Made by a program: the position numbers and the translations under genes | Shown: piece after piece, positions 14,255-20,973 of the stretch | Position numbering within the stretch: the stretch's first letter is position 1 | Layout: every line of letters starts with the position of its first letter | Notes under the pieces: generated by a model | Told to the model about the DNA's origin: nothing | What the model saw: the letters and a program-made list of their open reading frames with translations, nothing else | The model's database searches: none | Virus record (IMG/VR): IMGVR_UViG_3300032278_000084 | Location: 1 to 29,210 of that record | Origin: a virus | Length of the DNA stretch: 29,210 nucleotides | Reading direction: 5' to 3' (one strand)

Positions 14255-14537
14255 AGAATATAGTATATGGTGGCAGGAAAGATTGGATACAGTAGAGGGA
14301 CTAGAGTATCTGAAAGAATGGTTCATGCCAGAAGATTTAGAATCCTACATTAGGGAACGAAGTTACAAGAAGTCTGATTGGGATGACCCATCTGATTGGG
14401 TAAACGGAATGTCCTTAGGTTTAGCGTTTCATTATAGGGAATACCTACCAGATAATAATGCAGAAGCTAAGTTCCGAATTCAGGTAGCTGTGTATTTAAT
14501 AGATTTAATTCGGAGGATAGAATGGAATGAGATATGA
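14244..14537 (+). CDS. Hypothetical acidic Trp-rich protein (97 aa)
   Basis: Overlaps its neighbours on both sides by about 10 nt. It is helical, acidic and unusually rich in Trp (WWQERLD, DWDDPSDWVNG). No motif is recognised. DNA-mimic behaviour is conceivable from charge but is not supported by more than composition. Confidence 0.5.
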   Translation: MTPEEYSIWWQERLDTVEGLEYLKEWFMPEDLESYIRERSYKKSDWDDPSDWVNGMSLGLAFHYREYLPDNNAEAKFRIQVAVYLIDLIRRIEWNEI

Positions 14538-14847
14538 TGAGGGAATACAATTACATCTATTCGATATGGATAAGTATGAGGTAGACGATAATCAAATTAT
14601 ATTGATACCTCAAACTAAAACCCATCTAGAATTTACTTCTTTACCCTCGCCTGGAAATGTTGATAGTAAATATTGCATTACAGAAATTGGGGGGTATGGA
14701 GGAATAAGTATACATAAATGGTTAGTGATTAAAGTTGAAGACAGAGTAAGTTCAAACTCAGAAATCTTTGATTCTATGATAGAAGCTACAAATCATATAG
14801 CAACCTTAACGGGAAAGAAAGTTCTTTTTCGCCACAACGAGGGTTGA
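14527..14847 (+). CDS. Hypothetical protein (106 aa)
   Basis: A mixed alpha/beta-looking protein beginning MRYDEGIQLHLFDMDKYEVD; there is no recognised family. Its last codons overlap the GGTTGACA box of the next promoter, so this gene closes the Mom-containing cluster. Confidence 0.5.
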   Translation: MRYDEGIQLHLFDMDKYEVDDNQIILIPQTKTHLEFTSLPSPGNVDSKYCITEIGGYGGISIHKWLVIKVEDRVSSNSEIFDSMIEATNHIATLTGKKVLFRHNEG

Positions 14848-14872
14848 CAAATTTCATCGGCTTTGATAAGCT
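14844..14872 (+). promoter_or_regulatory. Promoter of the GGTTGACA family for a non-coding region and tRNA
   Basis: TTGACA (14844-14849), 17 bp, TAAGCT (14867-14872). Inverted repeats TTCATC and GATGAA flank the -10 region and could be an operator. The predicted start is near 14879, at the head of a gap of about 380 nt that ends in tRNA-Leu. Confidence 0.65.
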
Positions 14873-14878
14873 GGTCGA

Positions 14879-15260
14879 GGTCGAGTTGATGAAGGCGGTG
14901 CAATTATGTAGTGCCAGAGACGGTAGACCAAATGGTGGTGGACAAGCTACAATATGCCATGACGATGGTTGTTGTGATAGGATGCTTGCCCTGTAGCTAA
15001 GGTCTGAAAGCTACACTTATCCCTAGGGAATGGGGATGGGTAGGGGATACAATCAATACCATACTTCCCTCCTGATGTATCCAGGGAGCCAGTAACCGCT
15101 ATGCTGTACCAGAAACCGCTAGGTCTGGTGTCTAGGATTCTAGATACTAGATTACCGCTAGGCCGTGGTCTGTTGTATCACTAGGTCGTGGACTGTTGTA
15201 TCCAGTGTATCCAGTGACAAGTCCCTGTGAGAAGTAACGTACCTACCCATTCTTCATTAT
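14879..15260 (+). ncRNA. Candidate structured leader/ncRNA upstream of tRNA-Leu
   Basis: A promoter-driven stretch without any credible gene. It holds a series of hairpins: TGTAGCT/AGCTACA (14992-15015), TATCCCTA/TAGGGGATA with one bulge (15018-15049), TTCCCT/AGGGAG (15065-15088), ACCAGA/TCTGGT (15108-15129), TCTAG/CTAGA (15131-15144) and GGACT/AGTCC (15190-15224). It also has a 23-nt tandem repeat (15158-15180 and 15181-15203, three mismatches) and three copies of TGTATCCAG. It resembles no RNA family I know. It could be a long tRNA precursor, a regulatory RNA, or an origin region with iterons. Confidence 0.4.
15158..15203 (+). repeat. Tandem repeat, two 23-bp units
   Basis: Units 15158-15180 and 15181-15203 share CTAGG(C/T)CGTGG(T/A)CTG and then TTGTATC, and differ at 3 of 23 positions. 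They lie 60 nt before tRNA-Leu, inside the candidate structured RNA. Confidence 0.7.
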
Positions 15261-15346
15261 GCTGGGGTGGCGAAATGGTAAACGCATTGGACTTAAAATC
15301 CAACACCCTTATGGGTTTGTGGGTTCGACTCCCACCCCCAGTACCA
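15261..15346 (+). tRNA. tRNA-Leu (anticodon TAA)
   Basis: An 86-nt class II tRNA. The acceptor GCTGGGG pairs with CCCCAGT (one G-U), the anticodon loop ACTTAAAATC gives TAA, the variable arm is long (CACCCTTATGGGTTTG) as in Leu tRNAs, and the T-arm GTGGGTTCGACTCCCAC is perfect. The discriminator A and CCA are encoded. TTA is used often in the A+T-rich genes of this phage, so the tRNA may support late translation. Confidence 0.95.
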
Positions 15347-15368
15347 TACTTTAAGTAGAGGAATAGAA

Positions 15369-15572
15369 ATGGCAAATTTAACTGAACAAGAATATGTAGA
15401 TAGACTAGGACTAGCTTGCCCAAACTGCCATAGCACTGAAGGAGTAGATACCCTTGAAGCACCCCTAGTAGATGATGGTATAGCGTGGCAAACGATAGAA
15501 TGTAATCTATGTTTATCGTCTTGGACAGATAACTATAATCTAGTGGGTTACTCTAACCTAGAAGAAAGTTGA
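15369..15572 (+). CDS. Small zinc-ribbon protein (67 aa)
   Basis: Starts 23 nt after tRNA-Leu. CPNC (residues 17-20) and CNLC (45-48) form a classical zinc-ribbon pair, with an acidic linker. Similar ribbons are common in phage transcription-modulating micro-proteins, but no specific match is recognised. Its end overlaps the next promoter. Confidence 0.55.
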   Translation: MANLTEQEYVDRLGLACPNCHSTEGVDTLEAPLVDDGIAWQTIECNLCLSSWTDNYNLVGYSNLEES

Positions 15573-15597
15573 CAAAAATTCAGCCAAGCCCCATAAT
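15569..15597 (+). promoter_or_regulatory. Near-consensus promoter for hairpin RNA
   Basis: TTGACA (15569-15574), 17 bp, CATAAT (15592-15597). The predicted start, 7-9 nt after the -10, is G15604-15606, which is the first base of a long stem described in the next entry. Confidence 0.75.
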
Positions 15598-15605
15598 CCA
15601 AGTTG

Positions 15606-15729
15606 GAGATTTCTCCAGCCCTTCTAGTAAGGCACATAGGTTTAGGAAGTGTAATGTATCGTAAGAAGGTTGGTACCGTAAATCCTCACCTGACACTGAA
15701 CCTCTTGCTAGAAGGGCTAGGGAAATCTC
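15606..15729 (+). ncRNA. Candidate 124-nt hairpin RNA
   Basis: Positions 15606-15627 pair with 15708-15729: 22 positions with 20 Watson-Crick pairs, one G-U and one mismatch. The 80-nt interior can fold further (AGGTT/AACCT, AGTGT/ACACT, AGGT/ACCT as stacked inner helices), giving one long irregular hairpin. It starts at the predicted start of a near-consensus promoter and ends 1 nt before the Shine-Dalgarno of the next gene. It could be a free RNA (for example a 6S-like mimic or decoy), an RNase III processing signal, or a 5' regulatory leader. No known family was recognised by eye. Confidence 0.6.
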
Positions 15730-15743
15730 TAAGGAGAATGTTA

Positions 15744-15920
15744 ATGCCGAAAGAATGTATACATTGTGGAAGTTCTAAGGGTGTATTATGTTTGGAAAAG
15801 AAGCGAAAGTGGTTCTTCTTCTTTAGAGGCACAAAGCATAAGTGCCTTGACTGTGGGTATATAATAGAAGAAGATTATGAAAGATTAAGAGTAGAAAGAG
15901 AATACCATGGTGGGGAATAA
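15744..15920 (+). CDS. Small zinc-ribbon protein (58 aa)
   Basis: The ATG at 15744 follows AAGGAG (15731-15736) with good spacing; earlier in-frame starts lie in the hairpin RNA and are rejected. CIHC (residues 5-8) and CLDC (34-37) are zinc-ribbon pairs separated by a basic aromatic segment (KKRKWFFFFRGTK). Function unknown; the hairpin leader suggests regulation at the RNA level. Confidence 0.6.
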   Translation: MPKECIHCGSSKGVLCLEKKRKWFFFFRGTKHKCLDCGYIIEEDYERLRVEREYHGGE

Positions 15921-15922
15921 TA

Positions 15923-15955
15923 ATGTCTACATGGGAATCTAAAATAATATCATAG
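15923..15955 (+). pseudogene. Truncated duplicate of the start of the gene at 16168
   Basis: The first 18 bases (ATGTCTACATGGGAATCT) are identical to those of the gene at 16168, and most of the next 18 also match. Here the frame closes after 10 codons (MSTWESKIIS). This looks like the remnant of a small tandem duplication, with the 66-residue gene at 15964 between the two copies. Confidence 0.5.
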
Positions 15956-15963
15956 GAAATAGA

Positions 15964-16164
15964 ATGACCATATTCAAACTTAAGTATACTGAAATACAGG
16001 AACAGTTATGGGTACTTGATGTAAAAGCTAAATCCCCAGAAGAAGCACAACAATTATTTAAGGAATCTGGGGAAGACCCTTGGCAGATGGTAAACGATAA
16101 AAAGGCTACTTGGGCTTGGGTAAATTGGCCTCTCAATTCAACCTATATTAAAACGAGTTGGTGA
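15964..16164 (+). CDS. Hypothetical protein (66 aa)
   Basis: Begins MTIFKLKYTEIQEQLWVLDV followed by a helix (KSPEEAQQLFKESGED), a compact alpha/beta pattern common in small phage proteins. No motif is recognised. It precedes the next start by 3 nt. Confidence 0.5.
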   Translation: MTIFKLKYTEIQEQLWVLDVKAKSPEEAQQLFKESGEDPWQMVNDKKATWAWVNWPLNSTYIKTSW

Positions 16165-16167
16165 TGA

Positions 16168-16479
16168 ATGTCTACATGGGAATCTGAAATGACATCAAAA
16201 GAATGGGAGAAAGTAATGGGTGTACCATATTCACATATATCTTTAGATGAACAGAAGGTTAACCGACAATTTAATTTGGACATGGTTCAAAATTTATTAG
16301 ACAAACTACAAGTTAACTGGGAAGCGGTAGCCAAAGAGTGGTGTAGCTGTGAGTTAGACCCTGAAGAATTATATGCTTTACATATTCCACCAAATAAACG
16401 GTGTGCTATATGTAAAAGTAGTATAGATAACGACCATTATCATTGTGGAGTCTGTAGTAAAGTATGTCAAGTAGGATAG
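16168..16479 (+). CDS. Hypothetical zinc-binding protein (103 aa)
   Basis: The N-terminal half is helical; the C-terminal half has CSCELDPEE, then CAIC (79-82) and CGVCSKVC, with HYHC between, giving a dense Cys/His cluster. This is similar to small treble-clef or RING-like sites, though too short to classify. A partial copy of its 5' end lies at 15923. Confidence 0.5.
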   Translation: MSTWESEMTSKEWEKVMGVPYSHISLDEQKVNRQFNLDMVQNLLDKLQVNWEAVAKEWCSCELDPEELYALHIPPNKRCAICKSSIDNDHYHCGVCSKVCQVG

Positions 16480-16679
16480 GAGTGGTGTATCGTATAATGG
16501 ATATATATGGTCATGATTATGAGAACGGTCATACTTGTACAAGTTGTGGTAAAACAGGAATACGCTGTACCATAGAAGATGGTTTCTGTGAGAATGATGG
16601 TGATTGTGATAACTGTATCAAGGAACGAGTCTATAAAGAAATGGATAGGGAATATTATGGGGAACCTGATTATGAATAA
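16464..16679 (+). CDS. Hypothetical Cys-rich protein (71 aa)
   Basis: Starts in the end of the previous gene; an internal ATG at 16497 (MDIYGHDYENG) is the alternative start, about 14 nt after GGAG. CTSC, C, C and CDNC suggest one or two metal sites in an acidic context. No family is recognised. Confidence 0.45.
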   Translation: MSSRIGVVYRIMDIYGHDYENGHTCTSCGKTGIRCTIEDGFCENDGDCDNCIKERVYKEMDREYYGEPDYE

Positions 16680-16893
16680 CCCTGATAGTTTTAATCCTAA
16701 ATGGGAAGTAGGGAATGTAGCCCCAGTTACTTTACCAGAAGAAACTTTTGGTTGGTGCTTAAAGAAAAGATGTAAAACACCAGAAGCAACATGGTTAGCT
16801 AATGGTATATGTCAAAAGTGTTGGGACAAAGGTGTAAGTAGGGTTGGTATAAAACATATAGAATTACCTACCATAGAAATCACTTATACTTAA
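16672..16893 (+). CDS. Hypothetical CxxC protein (73 aa)
   Basis: ATG at 16672 overlapping the previous stop. CLKKRC at 33-38 and CQKC at about 51-54 make a possible zinc site, with beta-like ends. The start (MNNPDSFNPKW) is similar to those of the genes at 9820 and 10517. Confidence 0.5.
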   Translation: MNNPDSFNPKWEVGNVAPVTLPEETFGWCLKKRCKTPEATWLANGICQKCWDKGVSRVGIKHIELPTIEITYT

Positions 16894-16901
16894 AATCAAG
16901 G

Positions 16902-16930
16902 TTGACAAATTTCAAGCGAAGCCCTAAAAT
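16902..16930 (+). promoter_or_regulatory. Promoter for DUF932 gene
   Basis: TTGACA (16902-16907), 17 bp, TAAAAT (16925-16930), GG before the -35. Inverted AAATTT elements flank the -10. The start near 16937 gives a leader of about 30 nt to the gene at 16968. Confidence 0.75.
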
Positions 16931-16967
16931 GTGGACAGGTTCAAAATTTATTTAGGAGAGCATACTA

Positions 16968-18023
16968 ATGCCAGCCAGTATATTTGGAGACAGATTCTTA
17001 GGAAGAGAACCAGCATGGCATAGACTTGGTAAGGTAATGGATACTACTAACCTCACGGCAACTGAAGCTATGGAAATAGCAGATATAGCTTTCCCTGTAA
17101 CTAAGGTACCTACTCTAGCAGAAATGCCTAATGGAGATTTAATAGAAACTAAACAGTGGGCTATAGTTAGGGAGCCAACAAAGGATGACCCTGAGTATAG
17201 GGTATTATCTACAGTAGGTAGTGAATGGACAGCTATCCAAACTTGGGAACTTGCTCAGATGCTAGACCCTGTTACTAAAGAGTATCCAGTGGAAACAGTT
17301 GGAGCATTGGGGCATGGAGAAAAGATATTCTTTACCTTAGATGCTGGTGAAGGATTGATAGCTGGGGAAGAACACCATCTGTATTATTTAGTTACAGACC
17401 ATAGGGATGGATTAGGAGCCTTGCAGATTGCCTTTACTCCTGTAAGGGTAGTATGTCAAAATACTTTAACTGTGGGTTTGAATACAGCTAAGGTTCATGT
17501 TAGTCTACATCATAATAAGAGTATTAAAGCTGATACTCAATGGTACATGAATATATTCCATAATATGCTTCAGGCTAGAGACAGTGTAATTAACACTATG
17601 AACCAGTTGTCTCTAGTTAGTATCAGTGATGAGGACGCAACAAAGGTATTACACTCCGCATATCCTAATGCTTCCATGCCTCGTAGACTTAAGTTAGCTA
17701 GTGATATTACTCCTGATGATGTAGGTAAAGATATATGGATGCAACTACTGAATGACAAAGCCTACTACTCTACAGAGTATGATAAAGCTAAAGAACGGGT
17801 ACAGAATATTAGGAACGCTGCTTGGGAACGTTATGAAATCTTTAATGATAGCTTCCCTAGAGTAGCAGGAACTCCTTGGGCTATCTGGCAAGCTATTGTG
17901 GAGACTGAAGATTACCGTAAAGGAAAGAAGGACGGTTCTTCAGATAGGGCTGTACTGTATGGTAACAGGGCTGAAGCTAAAGCTCGTAGCTTTACTACAG
18001 CTTTACAACTAGCTACTAGCTAA
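16968..18023 (+). CDS. DUF932 family phage/plasmid protein
   Basis: A 351-residue protein that matches the DUF932 (TIGR03299-like) family along its length: GREPAWHRLGKV (12-23), the central YYLVTDHRDGLGALQIAFTP and VRVVCQNTL (about 142-169), HVSLHHNKSIK (178-188) and the C-terminal RAVLYGN. Members are widespread in phages and plasmids and often abundant; proposed roles involve single-stranded DNA or recombination, but no function is established for certain. It has its own promoter, a strong Shine-Dalgarno (TTAGGAGAG) and its own terminator, so it is probably a strongly expressed single-gene unit. It is the largest gene of the right half. Confidence 0.85.
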   Translation: MPASIFGDRFLGREPAWHRLGKVMDTTNLTATEAMEIADIAFPVTKVPTLAEMPNGDLIETKQWAIVREPTKDDPEYRVLSTVGSEWTAIQTWELAQMLDPVTKEYPVETVGALGHGEKIFFTLDAGEGLIAGEEHHLYYLVTDHRDGLGALQIAFTPVRVVCQNTLTVGLNTAKVHVSLHHNKSIKADTQWYMNIFHNMLQARDSVINTMNQLSLVSISDEDATKVLHSAYPNASMPRRLKLASDITPDDVGKDIWMQLLNDKAYYSTEYDKAKERVQNIRNAAWERYEIFNDSFPRVAGTPWAIWQAIVETEDYRKGKKDGSSDRAVLYGNRAEAKARSFTTALQLATS

Positions 18024-18031
18024 AAGATGTT

Positions 18032-18060
18032 GGTGGGTGGATTTATTCCACCCACCTTTA
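18032..18060 (+). terminator. Intrinsic terminator after DUF932 gene
   Basis: GGTGGGTGG (18032-18040) pairs with CCACCCACC (18048-18056), loop ATTTATT, followed by TTTATATTTAT. It starts 8 nt after the stop codon. Confidence 0.85.
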
Positions 18061-18080
18061 TATTTATAAAGAAGGTATAG

Positions 18081-18278
18081 ATGAGTGACTGCGATAATAT
18101 AAGATACATAGCTTGTGTATTACTAGATGATGAACATGGAATAAATAATTATGGGTGGGAACTATTGGAAGAAGCCCTGCTTACACAAGGTATAACTGAT
18201 GTTTCTAAGTGTGTAAAGTCTGCTGACGGTAGATGGTATATTACGGAGGAAGATTTTATTAGGCTAGTCATTCCTTAA
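18081..18278 (+). CDS. Hypothetical acidic protein (65 aa)
   Basis: Starts after GAAGG, 21 nt behind the terminator. It is acidic and alpha/beta, with ITDVSKCVKSADGRWYITEE near the C-terminus. No known family. Confidence 0.5.
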   Translation: MSDCDNIRYIACVLLDDEHGINNYGWELLEEALLTQGITDVSKCVKSADGRWYITEEDFIRLVIP

Positions 18279-18288
18279 AGGATAACAG

Positions 18289-18489
18289 ATGGGGAAGCCG
18301 TGTAAATTAAAATTAAGATTTAAGAGTTTTCTCAAAGCTAAAGAATTTGCTGATACTTATATGGAAGATATTGTTCTTACCTTTTATCCTATGAAAGCAT
18401 TCTATTGTAGGAAACATAAATGTTATCATGTAGGACATAATAGATACAGTAGTGGGGTTGACAGAAGTTTGAAAATTGATGTAGACTGA
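18289..18489 (+). CDS. Hypothetical basic protein (66 aa)
   Basis: Basic and aromatic, with FYCRKHKCYHVGHNRYSSGV giving a CxHxCxHxxH cluster that could bind zinc. Its last 10 codons overlap the next promoter. Confidence 0.5.
   Translation: MGKPCKLKLRFKSFLKAKEFADTYMEDIVLTFYPMKAFYCRKHKCYHVGHNRYSSGVDRSLKIDVD
18458..18487 (+). promoter_or_regulatory. Promoter of the GGTTGACA family
   Basis: TTGACA (18458-18463), 18 bp, TAGACT (18482-18487), embedded in the end of the preceding gene. It would start transcription near 18494, ahead of the gene at 18515. Confidence 0.6.
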
Positions 18490-18514
18490 GAACAAGTCGA
18501 AATCAGGAGCGAAT

Positions 18515-18835
18515 ATGTTTTACAATACACCTAATGGATTACAAATAACAATAGATAAGGGTTGGACAGTATCTATATCTTTAGCAGGAGAAGATGCCAA
18601 AGAGGATTGTGAAATTGCAGTATGGCCTACAGGTTTAGATAGTCAGGATAATTGGGTACGGTGGGGAGATAATGGGGTAGAGCCACCAGAAGCAGACTTT
18701 CCAATATATAGTAAGGTATTACAAAGGTTAACTCCTTCAGAAGTAATACGAATACTCAATAGATTATCTGGTATAAAAGTGGAACCCAATAAATGGTTAT
18801 CTAGAAGTTTGGGGAGAGAGTCTATATGGAGGTAA
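18515..18835 (+). CDS. Hypothetical protein (106 aa)
   Basis: Starts after AGGAGCG. Beta strands (GLQITIDKGWTVSISLAGED) lead into a helical C-terminal part (PIYSKVLQRLTPSEVIRILN). The protein is acidic in its first half. No family is recognised. It overlaps the next gene by 10 nt. Confidence 0.5.
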   Translation: MFYNTPNGLQITIDKGWTVSISLAGEDAKEDCEIAVWPTGLDSQDNWVRWGDNGVEPPEADFPIYSKVLQRLTPSEVIRILNRLSGIKVEPNKWLSRSLGRESIWR

Positions 18836-19035
18836 TTACTAGACGAGTATATACAATTTTAGAATCCTGTAGAGGACAGTTATACAATGAGGTAGTTCAT
18901 AATGTTTATGTAAATGGAAAGGGTAGTCCTGGGAGTCCAGCTAAAATGCTTAGAGCTTATGGGTTCTTAAGTAAGAATAAGAAAAAGTTACTAAAAGAAG
19001 TGACGGTATTCTTAAGTTTAGCAGAGGTAGTTTAG
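18826..19035 (+). CDS. Hypothetical basic helical protein (69 aa)
   Basis: Overlaps its upstream neighbour. VYVNGKGSPGSPAKMLRAYG then a Lys-rich helix suggests a small nucleic-acid-binding protein, but no motif is diagnostic. Confidence 0.5.
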   Translation: MEVITRRVYTILESCRGQLYNEVVHNVYVNGKGSPGSPAKMLRAYGFLSKNKKKLLKEVTVFLSLAEVV

Positions 19036-19037
19036 TT

Positions 19038-19442
19038 ATGGCATACAGACACCGTAAGGATATACGGGACAGAGCTAATATGGAAAGGAGTAGCAACATG
19101 GTTACCCAACCCAAGACCAAGCGAGTTTATCATTACAACTTAACCTCTAGCACTCAACAAGAATTTGACCATCTAGTACAACTGAATAAGCGTAAAGAAT
19201 CTAGGACTGCTGCACACCCTGTTAGGAGAAGTCTAGCACAACTGACTCCTTCTAATGTACTAACCATTAAAGGATACTTTGATGTGAAAGGTAATAACCT
19301 TGTTACATTACGTTCTACTGTATACAGGTTCGCTAAAGAAATGAACCTACATCTAGAGACTGTTTTCTCTAAAGATAAGGATGCTTTACTTATAAGGCTT
19401 AAGAGGAACTGGCCTGTCGGGGTTGATATTCAAGTTGGCTAA
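19038..19442 (+). CDS. Hypothetical basic protein (134 aa)
   Basis: A strongly basic protein (TQPKTKRVYHYNLTSSTQQE), with an alpha/beta C-terminal half (GNNLVTLRSTVYRFAKEMNL). A second ATG at 19098 (MVTQPKTKRV), preceded by GGAG, is an alternative start. DNA or RNA binding is plausible from charge; no family is recognised. Confidence 0.5.
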   Translation: MAYRHRKDIRDRANMERSSNMVTQPKTKRVYHYNLTSSTQQEFDHLVQLNKRKESRTAAHPVRRSLAQLTPSNVLTIKGYFDVKGNNLVTLRSTVYRFAKEMNLHLETVFSKDKDALLIRLKRNWPVGVDIQVG

Positions 19443-19566
19443 GTGTAACATTTGTGGTGAGGAAATTGTGGCTTCTGATGAAATACTCAGAGGCCACAAT
19501 GGTACCTTATACCATATAAAGTGTATTTTATTTAGAGTACCTAAGTTACTAAAGGAGAAGGACTAA
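19435..19566 (+). CDS. Short zinc-binding protein (43 aa), TTG start
   Basis: A frame opened by TTG at 19435 inside the end of the preceding gene and closed at 19566, touching the next ATG. It codes for (M)AKCNICGEEIVASDEILRG followed by H and YHIKC, i.e. CxxC then His and Cys ligands, like half of a LIM or treble-clef finger. The tight fit between neighbours supports it. Confidence 0.4.
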   Translation: MAKCNICGEEIVASDEILRGHNGTLYHIKCILFRVPKLLKEKD

Positions 19567-19866
19567 ATGGTCACAGTTATAGAAAATCCTACAGAATCAG
19601 CCTTGGATATTATTCAGAAATCTAAAGGTAAGTTTATTACAGTAGACTTTATTAAGAGAACTACTGGGGAAGTACGAAAAATGAACTGCCGTACTGGTGT
19701 AACAAAAGGAGTTACAGGTATTGGTAAACCCTTTAATGATTCTGATAAGGGATTAGTTACTGTATGGGATGCTAAGATAAGTCAGTTTCGTTCCATACCT
19801 ATAGAGAATATAATCAAGGTAACTAGCCAAGGAGTAGAATGGCACTATGGTCAAATCCAGGGATAG
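19567..19866 (+). CDS. SH3 beta-barrel fold protein
   Basis: A 99-residue protein of a phage family known as SH3 beta-barrel fold-containing: GKFITVDFIKRTTGEVRKMN (20-39), KGLVTVWDAKISQFRSIPIENI (60-82) and a closing strand. These small barrels usually bind protein or nucleic acid; the phage members have no proven function. The start follows GGAGAAGG directly after the previous stop. Confidence 0.65.
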   Translation: MVTVIENPTESALDIIQKSKGKFITVDFIKRTTGEVRKMNCRTGVTKGVTGIGKPFNDSDKGLVTVWDAKISQFRSIPIENIIKVTSQGVEWHYGQIQG

Positions 19867-20023
19867 TACATTTAGTACTTGTTCTAGTTGTGCTATTCAT
19901 AGGACTAGGATTAAAGAGTTGGAAGAACTAAATGATATGCACCGTAGAATTAACGGAGAGTTAAGGGAAGTGATAGCAGAATGGACAAGTACGAATATGA
20001 AGAACGATATGGAGAAAAAGTAA
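19847..20023 (+). CDS. Possible small coiled-coil protein (58 aa)
   Basis: ATG at 19847 inside the previous gene opens 58 codons that bridge into the next gene by 43 nt. The protein starts Ser/Thr rich with CSSC and continues as a coiled coil (RIKELEELNDMHRRINGELR). Without it a 114-nt gap would be left, unusual here. Confidence 0.4.
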   Translation: MVKSRDSTFSTCSSCAIHRTRIKELEELNDMHRRINGELREVIAEWTSTNMKNDMEKK

Positions 20024-20307
20024 TCTACTGTACCAGACATCATATGTCTGGTATAGATGGATGTATAGCGTGTGACCAAGAAGAAAATTCGGAGGATGTA
20101 GAAATGGTAACAACATGTGTAACGTGTCATTATGAAAGTTCAGAGGATGAATTTATTACTGTAGATAAAAAGGGAACTGGTGAGTCGTATCCTATCTGTC
20201 AGAGTTGTTATGATGGATATATGAAACAGGTAGATACAGCTAGAGAACAGAATAGCTTAAAGGCTACAGCATTAGCGGATAGACTGAATACAGATTATTT
20301 AGATTAG
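19981..20307 (+). CDS. Hypothetical two-zinc-site protein (108 aa)
   Basis: Cys/His pairs appear as CTRHH and CIAC in the first third, then CVTCHYESSEDEFITVDKK and CQSCYDGY, the latter spaced like a treble-clef or DksA-type finger. The protein is acidic. No specific family is assigned. Confidence 0.55.
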   Translation: MDKYEYEERYGEKVIYCTRHHMSGIDGCIACDQEENSEDVEMVTTCVTCHYESSEDEFITVDKKGTGESYPICQSCYDGYMKQVDTAREQNSLKATALADRLNTDYLD

Positions 20308-20311
20308 TTGC

Positions 20312-20419
20312 ATGACTACAAAACTATCTATAGCATATCAGTGTTCTATCTGTCAACTCCCTTATATGTCTAAGGGTACACTTAGTCAGCACATGAAATT
20401 AAAACATCCTACACCATAG
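20312..20419 (+). CDS. Single C2H2 zinc-finger micro-protein (35 aa)
   Basis: ATG at 20312, TAG at 20417-20419, filling the gap between two genes. The sequence YQCSICQLPYMSKGTLSQHM then KLKH has the exact C-x2-C-x12-H-x4-H spacing of a classical C2H2 finger, with few residues outside it. Single C2H2 fingers occur in some phage genomes and usually bind DNA or protein. It is too short for most gene callers. Confidence 0.6.
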   Translation: MTTKLSIAYQCSICQLPYMSKGTLSQHMKLKHPTP

Positions 20420-20427
20420 GAATTTAT

Positions 20428-20973
20428 ATGTTAACGCAACAAGAATATACAGAAGAACTTAATTTAGAAATGAATATGTACAAGGAGTTAATGCAACAGG
20501 CTTGGGGAGAAGTACCTGAGTTGGAACCTACAGTAGAGGTAGTCTTAAAAGTATCTATAGACTTTGACCTTGGAGACTTCCCACATAAGGGTCAATCCTT
20601 TATAGTAGAGTCCAGTAAAGAAAAGAAACTGACTCCTGTTAAAGTTGCTAAGAAAATGATACAGGAAGTTAACAGCCATAGAAATCATTGTGATAGATGT
20701 GGTGTACCTACTCCTAATATATGGATGAGGCAACATGGTATTAGTAATCGTGTAATAGTTGGTGAATCTAAGAACTGGCGTACTGGTATGCCCTACACTC
20801 AGGAAGAACTCGATTTGTATGACATACCACCAGATGTATTGGAACGTTACATACATCCTGTACTTTCTCGTAGGCTAACTAAACGCTTAGGAGCTAAAGT
20901 AGAAGCTGAGAAGAATAATCCAGAAGCATATAATAAAGAAATGGATGAATGGTTTGGTTATGGAAACACTTAA
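20428..20973 (+). CDS. Hypothetical protein with CxxC (181 aa)
   Basis: An N-terminal helix, a beta segment (VEVVLKVSIDFDLGDFPHKG), then HRNHCDRCGVPTPNIWM and a basic C-terminal helix region (LSRRLTKRLGAKVEAEK). HxxHCxxC could bind zinc. No family is recognised. A weak Shine-Dalgarno (AGGA) precedes it. Confidence 0.5.
   Translation: MLTQQEYTEELNLEMNMYKELMQQAWGEVPELEPTVEVVLKVSIDFDLGDFPHKGQSFIVESSKEKKLTPVKVAKKMIQEVNSHRNHCDRCGVPTPNIWMRQHGISNRVIVGESKNWRTGMPYTQEELDLYDIPPDVLERYIHPVLSRRLTKRLGAKVEAEKNNPEAYNKEMDEWFGYGNT

Noticed and set aside
15181-15462. Minus-strand frame across tRNA-Leu containing GSRTHKP
   Set aside because: This peptide is the well-known false translation of the antisense of a tRNA-Leu gene.
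15603-15743. Upstream extension of the zinc-ribbon gene from TTG at 15603
   Set aside because: It would translate the long hairpin, the TTG is at the transcription start, and a good Shine-Dalgarno serves the ATG at 15744.
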